Assembly: GCA_023388355.1 (NCBI GenBank)
Contig: JAEWGI010000064.1
Coordinates: 1 to 64,000, forward strand
Source: Pseudomonadota bacterium
Lineage (GTDB): Bacteria > Pseudomonadota > Gammaproteobacteria > Xanthomonadales > Xanthomonadaceae
DNA length: 64,000 nt
Direction of reading: 5' to 3'
Numbering within the stretch: position 1 is the stretch's first letter; each line of letters starts with the position of its first letter. Shown here in pieces: positions 38,158 to 47,601 of the stretch. The notes below the pieces were generated by a model that saw only the letters and a list, made by a program, of their open reading frames with translations, was not told the origin of the DNA and ran no database searches. The position numbers and the translations under genes were made by a program.

Positions 38158-40248
38158 ATGTCGAAGAAGAGTGACAACGCCCTGCGCCTGCTGATCGTCG
38201 ACGAGCGGGTGGAGGACGCCGAAGCCCTGGTCAGCGGCCTGCGCAACGCCGGGATCGCGGTGCGACCGGTGCAGGCGGCCACTCGCGAGGAGCTCACCGC
38301 GGCGCTGGGCGGCCCTGCCGACCTGGTGCTGGCGGCGCTGGCGGTGCCGGCGCTGCCGTTCGAGGAGGCGATGCAGCTGGTCACCGGCACCGGCAAGGAC
38401 CTGCCGGTGATCGCGATCGCCGAACGCCTGGACGAAACCCAGTACGACGCGGTGCTGACCGCCGGCGCCCGCGGCGTGGCCCTGCGCCATCGCCCGCAGC
38501 AGGTGCTGTCGCGGGTACGCAACGAATGGGAGGACCTGGACGCCCGCCGCGCCCAGCGCCGGCTCGAAGCGCGGGTGCGCGAGACCGAGCGCCGCTGCGA
38601 CGCGCTGATCGAGTCCTCGCGCGATCCCATCGCCTACGTCCACGAAGGCATGCACATCCGCGCCAACGCCGCCTACCTGGAGATGTTCGGCTACGACAGC
38701 TTCGAGGACATCGAGGGCATGTCGCTGCTGGACATGGTCGGGGCGCAGCACGTGGAGGATTTCAAGCAGCTGCTCAAGGCGCTGGCCAGGGGCGAGCCGC
38801 CGCCGCCGCGCTACGAGCTGGAGGCGCGCGACCTGGAAGGCAACGCCTTCGCCGCCTCGATGGAGTTCACCCAGGCCCAGTACGAGGGCGAGGCCTGCCT
38901 GCAGGTGGTGTTCCGGCGCCAGGAATTCGACCCGGAGCTGGCCCAGGAGCTGGAAGAGCTGCGCCAGCGCGACCAGGTCACCGGCCTGCTCAACCGCCCG
39001 ACCTTCCTGCGCTCGCTGGAGGACGCGGTCGCCGATGCCGGCCAGAACAACGGCCAGCACGGCCTGCTGCTGATCGAGCCGGACCACTACCACAAGCTGC
39101 TCGGCGACATCGGCCTGGATTCGGCCGACGCCCTGCTCGCCGGCATCGGCAAGCGCCTGCAGGAGGTGCTGGACGCGGAACTGCAGAGCGGGCGCGCGGT
39201 CGCCGCGCGATTCTCCGAGCACACCCTGGCGGTGCTGCTGCGCGAGGGCGACTACGCCGCCACCTCGGCCCTGGCCGAGCGGATCCGGGCCGCGTTCTCG
39301 GCCGACGTGTTCTCGATCGGCACCCGGTCGAGCGTGATCACCGCCAGCATCGGCGGCGTGCAGATCGGCGAGAAGATCGCCAGCGTCTCGCAGGTGCTGG
39401 CCAAGGCCAGCCACGGCGTGGAATCGTCCAGCGGCGTGGGTGGCAACCGCTTCGAGATCTTCGACCCGGCGGCCATGGACCGGGCCGAAGAGGAGCAGGT
39501 GCGCGCATGGGTGGCGCGGCTGCGCGACGCGCTCGACAACAACCGCTTCGTGCTGCACTACCAGCCGATCATCAACCTCCAGGGTGACACCGGCTCCACC
39601 TACGAGACCCTGCTGCGGCTGGACCCCGGCGATGGCCAGCTGATCTCCCCCACGGCCTTCATGCAGATCGCCGAGGAGCACGACCTGCTGGGTGAAATCG
39701 ACCGGGCGGTGATCGGCAAGGCGATCGGCGTGCTGGGCCAGCGCATCGCCGCCAACCGCCCCACCACCCTGCTGGTCAAGGTCAGCCAGACCGCACTCGA
39801 GAACAGCGACCTGGCCACGTTCATCGGCGAGCAGCTGCAGGCGCAGGGGGTGCCGGGCGAATACCTGGTGCTGGAGCTGCCCGAGGCCAAGGTCTTCACC
39901 AACCTCAAGGCGACCCAGGCGTTCGCCGACGCGATCGGGCGTTTCGACTCGCGCCTGGCGCTGGAGCAGTTCGGCGTCGGCCTGGACTCGTTCCAGCTGC
40001 TGACCCACCTCAAGCCGAACATGCTCAAGATCGACCGCAGCTTCATCGAGGACCTGCCGCGCAACGAGGACAACCAGGCCAAGGTCCGCGACATCGCCAG
40101 GCGCGCGCGCGAACTGGGCATCCGCACCATCGCCGAGTACGTGCAGGACGCGGCCAGCATGTCGATCCTGTTCTCGTCCGGGGTCGACTACGTGGAGGGT
40201 CACTTCCTGGCGACCGCCAGCCCGGTGATGAACTACGACTTCGAGTAG
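38158..40248 (+). CDS. FimX/Filp-like REC-PAS-GGDEF-EAL protein with degenerate enzymatic sites
   Basis: The 696-residue protein has a REC-like N-terminus (to about 125; [15 protein letters not shown]), a PAS domain (about 140-260; [12 protein letters not shown]), a GGDEF-like domain and an EAL-like domain. In the GGDEF position it has [10 protein letters not shown], and the EAL motif is YETLLRL, so it probably neither makes nor cuts cyclic-di-GMP; the [10 protein letters not shown] stretch is kept. This is the Filp/FimX architecture that binds cyclic-di-GMP and PilZ to control type IV pili and virulence in xanthomonads. No pil genes are beside it. ATG at 38158 with GGGGAGGA upstream. Confidence 0.9.
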   Translation: MSKKSDNALRLLIVDERVEDAEALVSGLRNAGIAVRPVQAATREELTAALGGPADLVLAALAVPALPFEEAMQLVTGTGKDLPVIAIAERLDETQYDAVLTAGARGVALRHRPQQVLSRVRNEWEDLDARRAQRRLEARVRETERRCDALIESSRDPIAYVHEGMHIRANAAYLEMFGYDSFEDIEGMSLLDMVGAQHVEDFKQLLKALARGEPPPPRYELEARDLEGNAFAASMEFTQAQYEGEACLQVVFRRQEFDPELAQELEELRQRDQVTGLLNRPTFLRSLEDAVADAGQNNGQHGLLLIEPDHYHKLLGDIGLDSADALLAGIGKRLQEVLDAELQSGRAVAARFSEHTLAVLLREGDYAATSALAERIRAAFSADVFSIGTRSSVITASIGGVQIGEKIASVSQVLAKASHGVESSSGVGGNRFEIFDPAAMDRAEEEQVRAWVARLRDALDNNRFVLHYQPIINLQGDTGSTYETLLRLDPGDGQLISPTAFMQIAEEHDLLGEIDRAVIGKAIGVLGQRIAANRPTTLLVKVSQTALENSDLATFIGEQLQAQGVPGEYLVLELPEAKVFTNLKATQAFADAIGRFDSRLALEQFGVGLDSFQLLTHLKPNMLKIDRSFIEDLPRNEDNQAKVRDIARRARELGIRTIAEYVQDAASMSILFSSGVDYVEGHFLATASPVMNYDFE

Positions 40249-40268
40249 GCCAGCCCCGCCCCGCCCGC

Positions 40269-40348
40269 TGCAGGAGCAGCTTCAGCCGCGAACGGAAAAC
40301 CCGATGCGCCGCCCCTCCACCGGTCGCGGCTGGAACCGCTCGCGCAGG
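40269..40348. repeat. Degenerate inverted REP pair
   Basis: TGCAGGAGCAGCTTCAGCC begins one half at 40269 and an inverted half TCGCGGCTGGAACCGCTC begins near 40324. Both differ from the core seen at 51738 by several bases. Confidence 0.65.
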
Positions 40349-40399
40349 AGAACGACGCGGCGATCGCGATGCGCCGCGTCGCGGCCGTCGATGCCGGCG

Positions 40400-41287
40400 T
40401 CAGACCGCGATTCCCTCGCGCATGGCTTCCGGCGGCGCGTTGCGCAGCGCCGCGATCCGCTCCTCCAGCGGCGGATGGCTCATCAGCAGCCGCTTCAACC
40501 CATGGCCGATGCCGCCGCTGATCCCGAAGGCGGCGATCTGCTTGGGCAGGGTGTTGCGCCCGTGGTTCTGCGCCAGGCGCTCGAGCGCCGCGATCATCTT
40601 GGGCCGGCCCGCCAGCGCGGCGCCGCCGGCGTCGGCGCGGAACTCGCGGTGGCGCGAGAACCACATCGCGATCATGCTCGCGAACAGGCCGAAGACCATG
40701 TCCAGAGCGAACACCACCGCGAAGTACGCCATGCCGCCCATGTCGCGGCCCATGTAGTTGCTCAGCGCGCGCGCCACCAGCCGGGCCAGCACGATCACGA
40801 AGGTGTTGAGCACGCCCTGCAGCAGGGCCATGGTCACCATGTCGCCGTTGGCCACGTGCGCGACCTCGTGCGCCAGCACCGCCTCGGCCTCGTCGCGCTG
40901 CATCGAGCGCAGCAGCCCCGTCGACACCGCCACCAGCGCATTGTTGCGGTTGGCGCCGGTGGCGAAGGCGTTGATCTCGGGCGCATCGTAGATCGCCACC
41001 TCGGGCACGCCGATGCCGGCGGCCCCGGCCTGGCGGCGCACGGTCTCGACCAGCCAGCGCTCGACCTCGTTGCGCGGCTCGGCGATCACCTGCGCGCCGC
41101 TGAAGCGCTTCGCGGTCCACTTCGACAGCAGCAGCGAGATCAGCGAGCCGCCGAAGCCGAACAGCGCGGCGAACACCAGCAGGCCGGCGAAGGTGGACGG
41201 GTTCACGCCGAAGATCGCCATCACGATGCTGACCAGGGCCAGGACCGCGAGATTGGTGAGCAGGAACAGGCTGAGGCGCTTGAACAT
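40400..41287 (-). CDS. htpX: Membrane metalloprotease HtpX
   Basis: The 295-residue M48 protease has two N-terminal membrane segments (residues 5-50), the zinc motif HEVAH at 140-144 in [17 protein letters not shown], further membrane spans around 155-210, and [13 protein letters not shown] with the third ligand. It acts in inner-membrane protein quality control. ATG at 41287. Confidence 0.95.
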   Translation of the reverse strand: MFKRLSLFLLTNLAVLALVSIVMAIFGVNPSTFAGLLVFAALFGFGGSLISLLLSKWTAKRFSGAQVIAEPRNEVERWLVETVRRQAGAAGIGVPEVAIYDAPEINAFATGANRNNALVAVSTGLLRSMQRDEAEAVLAHEVAHVANGDMVTMALLQGVLNTFVIVLARLVARALSNYMGRDMGGMAYFAVVFALDMVFGLFASMIAMWFSRHREFRADAGGAALAGRPKMIAALERLAQNHGRNTLPKQIAAFGISGGIGHGLKRLLMSHPPLEERIAALRNAPPEAMREGIAV

Positions 41288-41425
41288 GGGCAGGATTTCC
41301 GGTCGGGCGGCGTCGGCGCCCGTGCTGCTGTTCGATTATGGTTGCGGGAAGTGAAAATCAAGTCCGCGCCCCGCACCGCCGACCGCACGGGGACCCGTTT
41401 TTCCAGGATCGTTCAGCAACCGTCC

Positions 41426-42337
41426 ATGCCTGCTCCCGCGCCCCGTTGCGGCCGCTTCGCGCCCTCGCCCACCGGCCCCCTGCACGCCGGCTCGCTGGCG
41501 GCGGCCCTGGGCAGCTGGCTGATGGCGCGGCGTGCCGGTGGCCGGTGGCTGGTGCGGGTCGAGGACCTGGACCCGCCGCGCGAGGTGCCCGGGGCGGCGG
41601 CGGCCCAGCTGCGCACGCTTGCGGCCTGCGAGCTGCATGCCGACGGCCCGGTGCAGTACCAGTCCGCCCACGGCGCGCGCTATGCCGCGGCACTGGCGCG
41701 CCTGCTCGACGCGGGCGAGGCGTTCGAGTGCCACTGCAGCCGCTCCGACCTCGCCGCGCATGGCGGCATCCACCGCCGCTGCGTCGCCGGCGCGCGGCGT
41801 CCGGATCCCTCGGTGCGGCTGCGCGTGGACGACGGCAGCCGGGTGGAATTCGAGGACGCGATCCACGGCCACCGCGTGCAGGACATCGACCGCGACGTCG
41901 GCGACTTCGTCCTGCGCCGCAGCGACGGCCTCTGGGCCTACCAGCTGGCGGTGGTGGTGGACGACGCCGCCCAGGGCGTCAGCGACGTGGTGCGCGGCGC
42001 CGACCTGCTCGACTCGACCCCGCGCCAGATCCTGCTGCAGCGGCGCCTGGGCCTGCCCACGCCCCGCTACGCCCACCTGCCGCTGGTGCCCGGGCCGGAC
42101 GGTCGCAAGCTGTCCAAGTCGCTGGCCGCGCTGCCGATCGACGACGACGCGCCGCTGCCCGCGCTGGCCCGTGCCTGGACGGTGCTGGGACAGGATCCCG
42201 GCGCGGTCGCCGACGCGGCCACCCCGGCGCGTTTCCTGGTCGTGGCCCTGGGCGCATTCGACCCTGCGCGCATTCCGCGCGGGCCGGACCCGCTTCCCGC
42301 CGCGATGCACAACGCTCCGGTCGCGATCGGAGACTAG
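41426..42337 (+). CDS. gluQ: Glutamyl-Q tRNA(Asp) synthetase
   Basis: GluQ attaches glutamate to the queuosine base of tRNA-Asp. The 303-residue protein has the class I catalytic core only: [17 protein letters not shown] (HIGH region), the zinc cysteines in ECHCSRSD and HRRC, and KLSKS in DGRKLSKSL, without an anticodon-binding domain. In many proteobacteria gluQ follows dksA; here it does not. ATG at 41426. Confidence 0.95.
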   Translation: MPAPAPRCGRFAPSPTGPLHAGSLAAALGSWLMARRAGGRWLVRVEDLDPPREVPGAAAAQLRTLAACELHADGPVQYQSAHGARYAAALARLLDAGEAFECHCSRSDLAAHGGIHRRCVAGARRPDPSVRLRVDDGSRVEFEDAIHGHRVQDIDRDVGDFVLRRSDGLWAYQLAVVVDDAAQGVSDVVRGADLLDSTPRQILLQRRLGLPTPRYAHLPLVPGPDGRKLSKSLAALPIDDDAPLPALARAWTVLGQDPGAVADAATPARFLVVALGAFDPARIPRGPDPLPAAMHNAPVAIGD

Positions 42338-42388
42338 ACTGTGCGCGGTGCCGCGACAGCGGCGGACGGAAGTGCAGGAGACAAGGAC

Positions 42389-43129
42389 ATGACGACACGC
42401 GTGGCTCTGGTGACCGGTGGCACCGGCGGCATCGGCACGGCGATCTGCAGGCGGCTCGCGGATCAGGGCCACAAGGTGGCCACCAACTATCGCAGCGAGG
42501 ACAAGGCGCGCGCCTGGGAGGCGCAGATGAAGGCCGAGGGCTACGACTTCACCCTGGTCAAGGGCGACGTGGGTACGCCGGAGGAGGCCGAAGCCATGGT
42601 GCGCGCGGTCGAGGACAGGCTCGGCCCGATCGAGATCCTGGTCAACAACGCCGGCATTACCCGCGACGGCACCTTCCACAAGATGAAGCCCGCGCAGTGG
42701 CATGACGTCATCAACACCAACCTCAATTCGGTCTACAACGTCACCCGCCCGGTGATCGAGGGCATGCGCGAGCGCAAGTGGGGACGGGTCATCCAGATCA
42801 GCTCGATCAACGGCCTCAAGGGCCAGTACGGCCAGGCCAACTACGCCGCGGCCAAGGCCGGCATGCACGGCTTCACCATTTCCCTGGCGCGCGAGAACGC
42901 CAGGCTCGGCGTCACCGTCAACACGGTGTCCCCCGGCTACGTGGCCACCGACATGGTGATGGCGGTGCCCGAGGAAGTGCGGGCCAAGATCGCCGCCGAC
43001 ATTCCCACCGGGCGCCTGGGCAAGCCCGAGGAAATCGCCTACGCGGTGACGTTCCTGGTCGACGAGCAGGCGGCCTGGATCACCGGCTCCAACCTCGACA
43101 TCAACGGCGGCCACCACATGGGCTGGTAA
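42389..43129 (+). CDS. phaB: Acetoacetyl-CoA reductase PhaB
   Basis: PhaB reduces acetoacetyl-CoA to (R)-3-hydroxybutyryl-CoA with NADPH for polyhydroxybutyrate. The 246-residue SDR has ALVTGGTGGIGTAI, NNAGITRDGTFHKM, the S-Y-K triad in QISSINGLKGQYGQANYAAAK, and the ending NINGGHHMGW typical of PhaB. GGAG 8 bases before the ATG at 42389. The upstream in-frame start at 42341 is less likely. A terminator follows at 43154. Confidence 0.93.
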   Translation: MTTRVALVTGGTGGIGTAICRRLADQGHKVATNYRSEDKARAWEAQMKAEGYDFTLVKGDVGTPEEAEAMVRAVEDRLGPIEILVNNAGITRDGTFHKMKPAQWHDVINTNLNSVYNVTRPVIEGMRERKWGRVIQISSINGLKGQYGQANYAAAKAGMHGFTISLARENARLGVTVNTVSPGYVATDMVMAVPEEVRAKIAADIPTGRLGKPEEIAYAVTFLVDEQAAWITGSNLDINGGHHMGW

Positions 43130-43153
43130 GGCCCGCCACGCGCGATACCCCGC

Positions 43154-43178
43154 GAAAGGCCGGCGCAGCCGGCCTTTC
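43154..43178 (+). terminator. Hairpin terminator after phaB
   Basis: GAAAGGCCGGC (43154-43164), loop GCA, GCCGGCCTTTC (43168-43178). Confidence 0.8.
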
Positions 43179-43340
43179 CGCTGTCCGGGACGGGCCCTTG
43201 CGCCAGGCACGCGAGCCGTCCGCCGGCGCTGGCGCGGGCGCCCGGGGCCGCGGCCGGCAGTCACCGCCGCAACCGCCGGCTTGCAAGCCCTGCTGCACTG
43301 CGCCATGCTGCGCGGCACCATCCTTCGGGCAATCCGTTAC

Positions 43341-43829
43341 ATGGCCGCGACCCGGATCATCAAGAAATACCCAAACCGCCGCCTCTACGACACGGAGATC
43401 TCCAGCTACATCACGATCGAGGACGTCCGCCAGCTGATCGTGGACGGCGAGGATTTCGAGGTCCGCGACGCCAAGTCGGGCAACGACCTGACCCGCTCGG
43501 TGCTGCTGCAGATCATCGCCGAGCACGAAGCCGACGGCGAACCGGTGCTCTCGACCCAGTTGCTGAGCCAGATCATCCGCTTCTACGGCGATTCGCTGCA
43601 GGGCTTCATGGGCAGCTACCTCGAGCGCTCGATGCAGGTCTTCCTCGACCAGCAGCAGCAGTTCCGCCAGCAGGTGGGCGGCATGCTCGGGCAGACCCCA
43701 TGGACGATGATGAACCAGCTCACCGAGCGCAACATGGAAATGTGGAAGGAGCTGCAGAAGAACCTGACCGGCAGCGTCGGCCAGAAGCCCGACCCCGAGC
43801 GCCGTCCGCCGGACAAGCGCGGCCGCTGA
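43341..43829 (+). CDS. phaR: Polyhydroxyalkanoate synthesis repressor PhaR
   Basis: The 162-residue protein begins RIIKKYPNRRLYDTE, the PHB/PHA accumulation regulator DNA-binding domain, then ITIEDVRQLIVDGEDF and a C-terminal PHB-binding part with QLLSQIIRFYGDSLQGFMG and a Gln-rich coil. It represses granule genes and responds to polymer. The ATG at 43341 is chosen; an ATG at 43281 would add an unlike tail. It lies between two phaB-type genes, all on the same strand. Confidence 0.93.
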   Translation: MAATRIIKKYPNRRLYDTEISSYITIEDVRQLIVDGEDFEVRDAKSGNDLTRSVLLQIIAEHEADGEPVLSTQLLSQIIRFYGDSLQGFMGSYLERSMQVFLDQQQQFRQQVGGMLGQTPWTMMNQLTERNMEMWKELQKNLTGSVGQKPDPERRPPDKRGR

Positions 43830-43904
43830 GCGGCCGCCGAGCGCGACTTCCGCCGCGGCCGCGACGCCGCAGCGCTTCCTTCGTCCTTTCCTCCCACGAT
43901 TCCC

Positions 43905-44645
43905 ATGAACAAGCGAACTGCCGTCGTCACCGGCGGCATCGGCGGGCTTGGCACCGCCATCTGCATCGCGCTCGCGCGCGCCGGCCGCCGCGTCGTGGCC
44001 GCCGACCTTGGCGGCGATCCGGCACGGGTCGCCGCTTTCGAGCGCCAGGTCGAAGGCCTGGACGTGCGCTTCGCCGCCCTGGACGTGACCGATTTCGAGG
44101 CCTGCGGCGCGCTGGTGCGTGAACTCGAGGCCAGCCACGGCAGTCTCGACGTGCTGGTCAACGCCGCCGGCATCACCCGCGATACCACCCTGCGCAAGAT
44201 GGAGCGCGCGCAGTGGGATGCGGTGCTGTCGGTCAACCTCGACAGCGTGTTCAACCTGTGCCGGCACGCGGTCGACGGCATGAGCGCGCGCGGCTTCGGC
44301 CGGATCGTCAACATCAGCTCGGTCAACGGCCAGACCGGCCAGTTCGGCCAGACCAACTATTCCGCCGCCAAGGCCGGCATGCACGGCTTCACCATGGCCC
44401 TTGCGCGCGAGGTCGCGCGCAAGGGCGTGACCGTGAATTCGGTGTCGCCGGGCTATTGCGAAACCGCTCTGGTGGCCGCGATCCCGGACGATATCCGCCA
44501 GGGCATCGTCGAGCGGGTGCCGGTCGGGCGCCTGGGCCATCCGGACGAGATCGCACGCACCGTCGCCTTCCTCGGCGCCGACGAGGCCGGCTACATCACC
44601 GGCGCCAACATCCCGGTCAACGGCGGGCTGTACATGGGGTTCTGA
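43905..44645 (+). CDS. Second PhaB-like short-chain reductase
   Basis: The 246-residue protein is a paralogue of the phaB product in front of phaR: AVVTGGIGGLGTAI, NAAGITRDTTLRKM, NISSVNGQTGQFGQTNYSAAK and ending NIPVNGGLYMGF. Triad residues are kept, so it should be active, probably on acetoacetyl-CoA or a longer homologue. The N-terminal cofactor loop reads AADLGGDP in place of NYRSEDK, which may alter the NADPH preference; this is a guess. No phaC or phaA is in the window. Confidence 0.9.
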   Translation: MNKRTAVVTGGIGGLGTAICIALARAGRRVVAADLGGDPARVAAFERQVEGLDVRFAALDVTDFEACGALVRELEASHGSLDVLVNAAGITRDTTLRKMERAQWDAVLSVNLDSVFNLCRHAVDGMSARGFGRIVNISSVNGQTGQFGQTNYSAAKAGMHGFTMALAREVARKGVTVNSVSPGYCETALVAAIPDDIRQGIVERVPVGRLGHPDEIARTVAFLGADEAGYITGANIPVNGGLYMGF

Positions 44646-44700
44646 GCACCGGGGCCGCTGGCCCCGGATGCCGTGTCCGCGTCCGTCGCGGCGTTCGCGG

Positions 44701-45612
44701 CTACAGCCCGGCCGTCCCCGCCCCGCGGCAGAAGCGTTCGCGGTACTCCAGCGCCTTGGGCATCAGCGCCTCCAGGTTGGCGATGCGGGTGCCGGGATTG
44801 GGATGGGTGGAAGAGAACTCCGGCTGCGCCTGGCCGCCGCTCGCCGCACTCATGCGCTCCCACAGCGGCACCGATTCGCGCGGGTCGAAGCAGGCCGCGG
44901 CCGCAAGCATCAGCCCGACCTCGTCGGCCTGGCTCTCGTGCTTGCGCGCGTACGGCAGCAGGTAGCCGTAGCCCATCGCGGCCATGATCATCTGCTGCTG
45001 CTGCGGATCCATGCCGCTCATCGCACCGGCCATCTGGCCCACCTGGCTGAGCTTCTGCTGGGCCATGCGCTGGGCGCCATGGCGCAGCAGCGCGTGCGCG
45101 ATCTCGTGGCCCATCACCACCGCCATCGCATGCTCGTTCTGCGCCACCGGCACCAGCCCGGTATAGACCGCCATCTTGCCGCCCGGCAGGCAGAAGGCGT
45201 TGGCCTGGTCGGATTCGATCACATTCACTTCCCACTGGAAGCTGCGCGAGAACCCGGGCGGCGGCTGCCCGTGTTCGGCCGCCAGCGCCGCCTCCACTTC
45301 CGGCACTTTCGCCACCAGGCGCTCGGCGATGGCGCGCACCTGGCGCGCGATCTGCGAGTCGGGGGCCACCGGCCGCTCCTGCTGCAGGATCTCCTGGTAG
45401 GCCTGCAGGCCCAGCGCCTTCTCGTCCTCGATCGACAGGTTGCGGTCGATCAGCACCGACTCGCCGGTGACCGCGTCGACCGACTGGTTGGAGAACCAGT
45501 ACCAGGCGCCGTAGCCGGCGAACAGCAGCAGGATGATGAAGCGCGGGTTGATGCCGCGCCGGCGCGGGGCGGCCTGCCCCGCGTGGCGTCCACCGAACGG
45601 ATCTCGTCGCAT
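44701..45612 (-). CDS. M48-family metalloprotease (LoiP/OMA1-like)
   Basis: The 303-residue protein has an N-terminal membrane anchor (RFIILLLFAGYGAWYWF), then the peptidase domain with QANAFCLPGGKMAVYTGL, the zinc motif GHEIAHALLRHGAQR, and ESQADEVGLMLAAAACFD with the third ligand, ending STHPNPGTRIANLEAL. It is anchored in the inner membrane facing the periplasm, or cleaved. The ATG at 45612 is preceded by an in-frame TTG. It follows the FGE-like gene by 18 bases. Confidence 0.92.
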   Translation of the reverse strand: MRRDPFGGRHAGQAAPRRRGINPRFIILLLFAGYGAWYWFSNQSVDAVTGESVLIDRNLSIEDEKALGLQAYQEILQQERPVAPDSQIARQVRAIAERLVAKVPEVEAALAAEHGQPPPGFSRSFQWEVNVIESDQANAFCLPGGKMAVYTGLVPVAQNEHAMAVVMGHEIAHALLRHGAQRMAQQKLSQVGQMAGAMSGMDPQQQQMIMAAMGYGYLLPYARKHESQADEVGLMLAAAACFDPRESVPLWERMSAASGGQAQPEFSSTHPNPGTRIANLEALMPKALEYRERFCRGAGTAGL

Positions 45613-45630
45613 CAACCTGTCTCCCGTGCC

Positions 45631-47508
45631 CTACAGATCGCGCACGACCCGGAAGCCGAGTCGGGCATTGGTGGTGTCGACGTTCGCCGGGGCCCGCCAC
45701 GCCGAGCGGGTCTGGGCCGGCGAACTGGCCCAGGAACCGCCGCGGATGACCTGGTCGCGGCAGCCGGGATTGACCCAGGCCGAGCCGTCCCCCGGCGCGC
45801 GCCGGTAGCTGTCGTGCCAGCAATCGGCGACCCACTCGCTGACGTTGCCAGCCAGATCGTGAAGGCCCCATGCATTGGGCTGCATGCTGCCGACCGGCGC
45901 CGGGCCCCAGAAGCCGTCGCCGAAGTCTTCGAACGCATTGGCCCAGGTGCGCCCGGCGGGCGAGCGGTCGAGCGCGCCGGTGGTGTTCGCGGCCAGCGGC
46001 GGCGGCGGGCCGTCGCCCCAGGGATACCGCCCCTCGCCGCCGGCGCGAAGCGCGTATTCGAACTCGGCTTCGCTCGGCAGCCGGTAGCGCTTGCCGGTCT
46101 GGGCCGAGAGCCATTCGGCATAGGCCTGGGCGTCGCGCGCGCTCACGTGCAGCACCGGCAGGCCGTCGTCGGCCGGGCGGCCGAGGTAGTCGGAAAACCA
46201 GTCCACGCCGCTGCGCCGCACGAAATTGTTGCTGCGCTCGTCGTAGACCATCGAAAAGCCGCGCCGCGCCGCCCGGGTACGGTGGCCGGTGGCGCCGATG
46301 AAGCGCCGGAACTCGCCGACCGTGATCTCGTGGATGGCCATGCCGAAGCCGCGCTGGAACCGGATCGGATGCGCCGGCCGTTCGTGCTCGCTGGCGTCGG
46401 CCTCGTCCTCGCGCGCGCCCATGGTGAACGCACCGTGCGGCACCACCGCCATCTGCGGGCCGCGTCCGCCCGTGGCCAGGGCATCGGTGAACACCTGCCC
46501 GGGCGCGAACAGACCGTAGTGCACGGCCAGGGCGATGCGCTCGCGCAGTTCGGCCGCCGCCGGATCGCCGGGCGGGGCGATGCGCAGCAGCTCCGCCAGA
46601 TGCCCGCGCGCGACATCGATCCCGCCGAACTTCGGCAGCGCGGCGATGCCCACGTCGCGCAGGCGCGAGATCCGCGTCGCCCGCAGCCGCTCCACGCGCG
46701 CGCGTCCATCGGCCACCGTGTCCAGGCCGGCCTCCGGGCGCACCTGCTGCGCGTGTTCGAGCCAGTCCCGGGCGGTGTCGAAATCGCCGGCTTCGGCCGC
46801 ATCCTCGGCGCGGCGGATCAGCGCGCTTTCCACCGCCGCCAGGCCCTGGATCGCGCGCGGTCGCTCCGGCTGCAGTTCCAGTGCCTGACGGAACGCGGCC
46901 CGGGCGCCGCCGCCCGCCTCGCCCAGTTGCCCCGCCGCGAGCGCTCGCTCGCCCGTCTCCACCAGCGCGCGCACCCGTTCGGCCAGATCCACGCGCTCCA
47001 GGAATTCCACCACCGCGACGCTGTCCGCATCGACGGTCCGGGCCACCGCGGCAAGGCGCCGCGCCCGAGCCATCGCCTCCGGCGTTTCGTCCGCGGTGGC
47101 CAGTGCCGCATCCCCGTCCTCGAGCACCATGCGCAGCCCGCGTCGCAGCCCGGCGTCGGCAACGCGGGCGTAGCCGGGCACGTTGGCGAGCGCGAGATAG
47201 ATCGGAATGGCCGCGTCGGCATCCTCGTACAGACGCCCCTCTTCGAGCGCTGCGGCGGCGCGCTTGCGCAGCTCCGCCGGATCGGCCTGCTCCAGGTCCA
47301 CCGCGGGCACCTGCCAGCTGAGGCTGGCGGCGGCGCTGTCGTCGCCGCTGATGGTCACGTGCCCTTCGGCGTCGACGGTCACTTCGGGCACCGGCTGCGC
47401 CTGCGCGCCGTGCCCGGCCTCCGGATCGCGTGCACATCCTGCCACCGACGCGGCGCAGACCGCCAGCGCGATCCAGGCCCCTCGCAACGCGGACGACATC
47501 GACGGCAT
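45631..47508 (-). CDS. Lipoprotein with repeats and a formylglycine-generating-enzyme-like domain lacking the cysteine pair
   Basis: The 625-residue protein has a lipoprotein signal (lipobox VAGC near residue 26), a helical, Ala/Arg/Glu-rich TPR-like middle (about 50-370), then a C-terminal FGE-sulfatase domain with MAVVPHGAFTMGAREDE, EITVGEFRRFI, RYRLPSEAEFEYALRA, GNVSEWVADCW and a close to GFRVVRDL. The copper-binding cysteine pair needed by true FGE is not visible. It may bind ligands or protein partners rather than modify sulfatases. The ATG at 47508 or 47499 is chosen; the frame is open further upstream. Confidence 0.85.
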   Translation of the reverse strand: MPSMSSALRGAWIALAVCAASVAGCARDPEAGHGAQAQPVPEVTVDAEGHVTISGDDSAAASLSWQVPAVDLEQADPAELRKRAAAALEEGRLYEDADAAIPIYLALANVPGYARVADAGLRRGLRMVLEDGDAALATADETPEAMARARRLAAVARTVDADSVAVVEFLERVDLAERVRALVETGERALAAGQLGEAGGGARAAFRQALELQPERPRAIQGLAAVESALIRRAEDAAEAGDFDTARDWLEHAQQVRPEAGLDTVADGRARVERLRATRISRLRDVGIAALPKFGGIDVARGHLAELLRIAPPGDPAAAELRERIALAVHYGLFAPGQVFTDALATGGRGPQMAVVPHGAFTMGAREDEADASEHERPAHPIRFQRGFGMAIHEITVGEFRRFIGATGHRTRAARRGFSMVYDERSNNFVRRSGVDWFSDYLGRPADDGLPVLHVSARDAQAYAEWLSAQTGKRYRLPSEAEFEYALRAGGEGRYPWGDGPPPPLAANTTGALDRSPAGRTWANAFEDFGDGFWGPAPVGSMQPNAWGLHDLAGNVSEWVADCWHDSYRRAPGDGSAWVNPGCRDQVIRGGSWASSPAQTRSAWRAPANVDTTNARLGFRVVRDL

Positions 47509-47601
47509 CGGCACCAGATTAAGCCATCGCGGCCAGCGAGGCGACGCGCGGCGCCGGCGCAGGATTGCCACCCCGCCCCGGCGGCCGGTACGCTGCGCGC
47601 C

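Noticed and set aside
45631..47508. NirV assignment for the FGE-like protein because nirK is nearby
   Set aside because: It is 3 kb away, opposite strand, has a lipobox and TPR-like part, and lies in another transcription unit.
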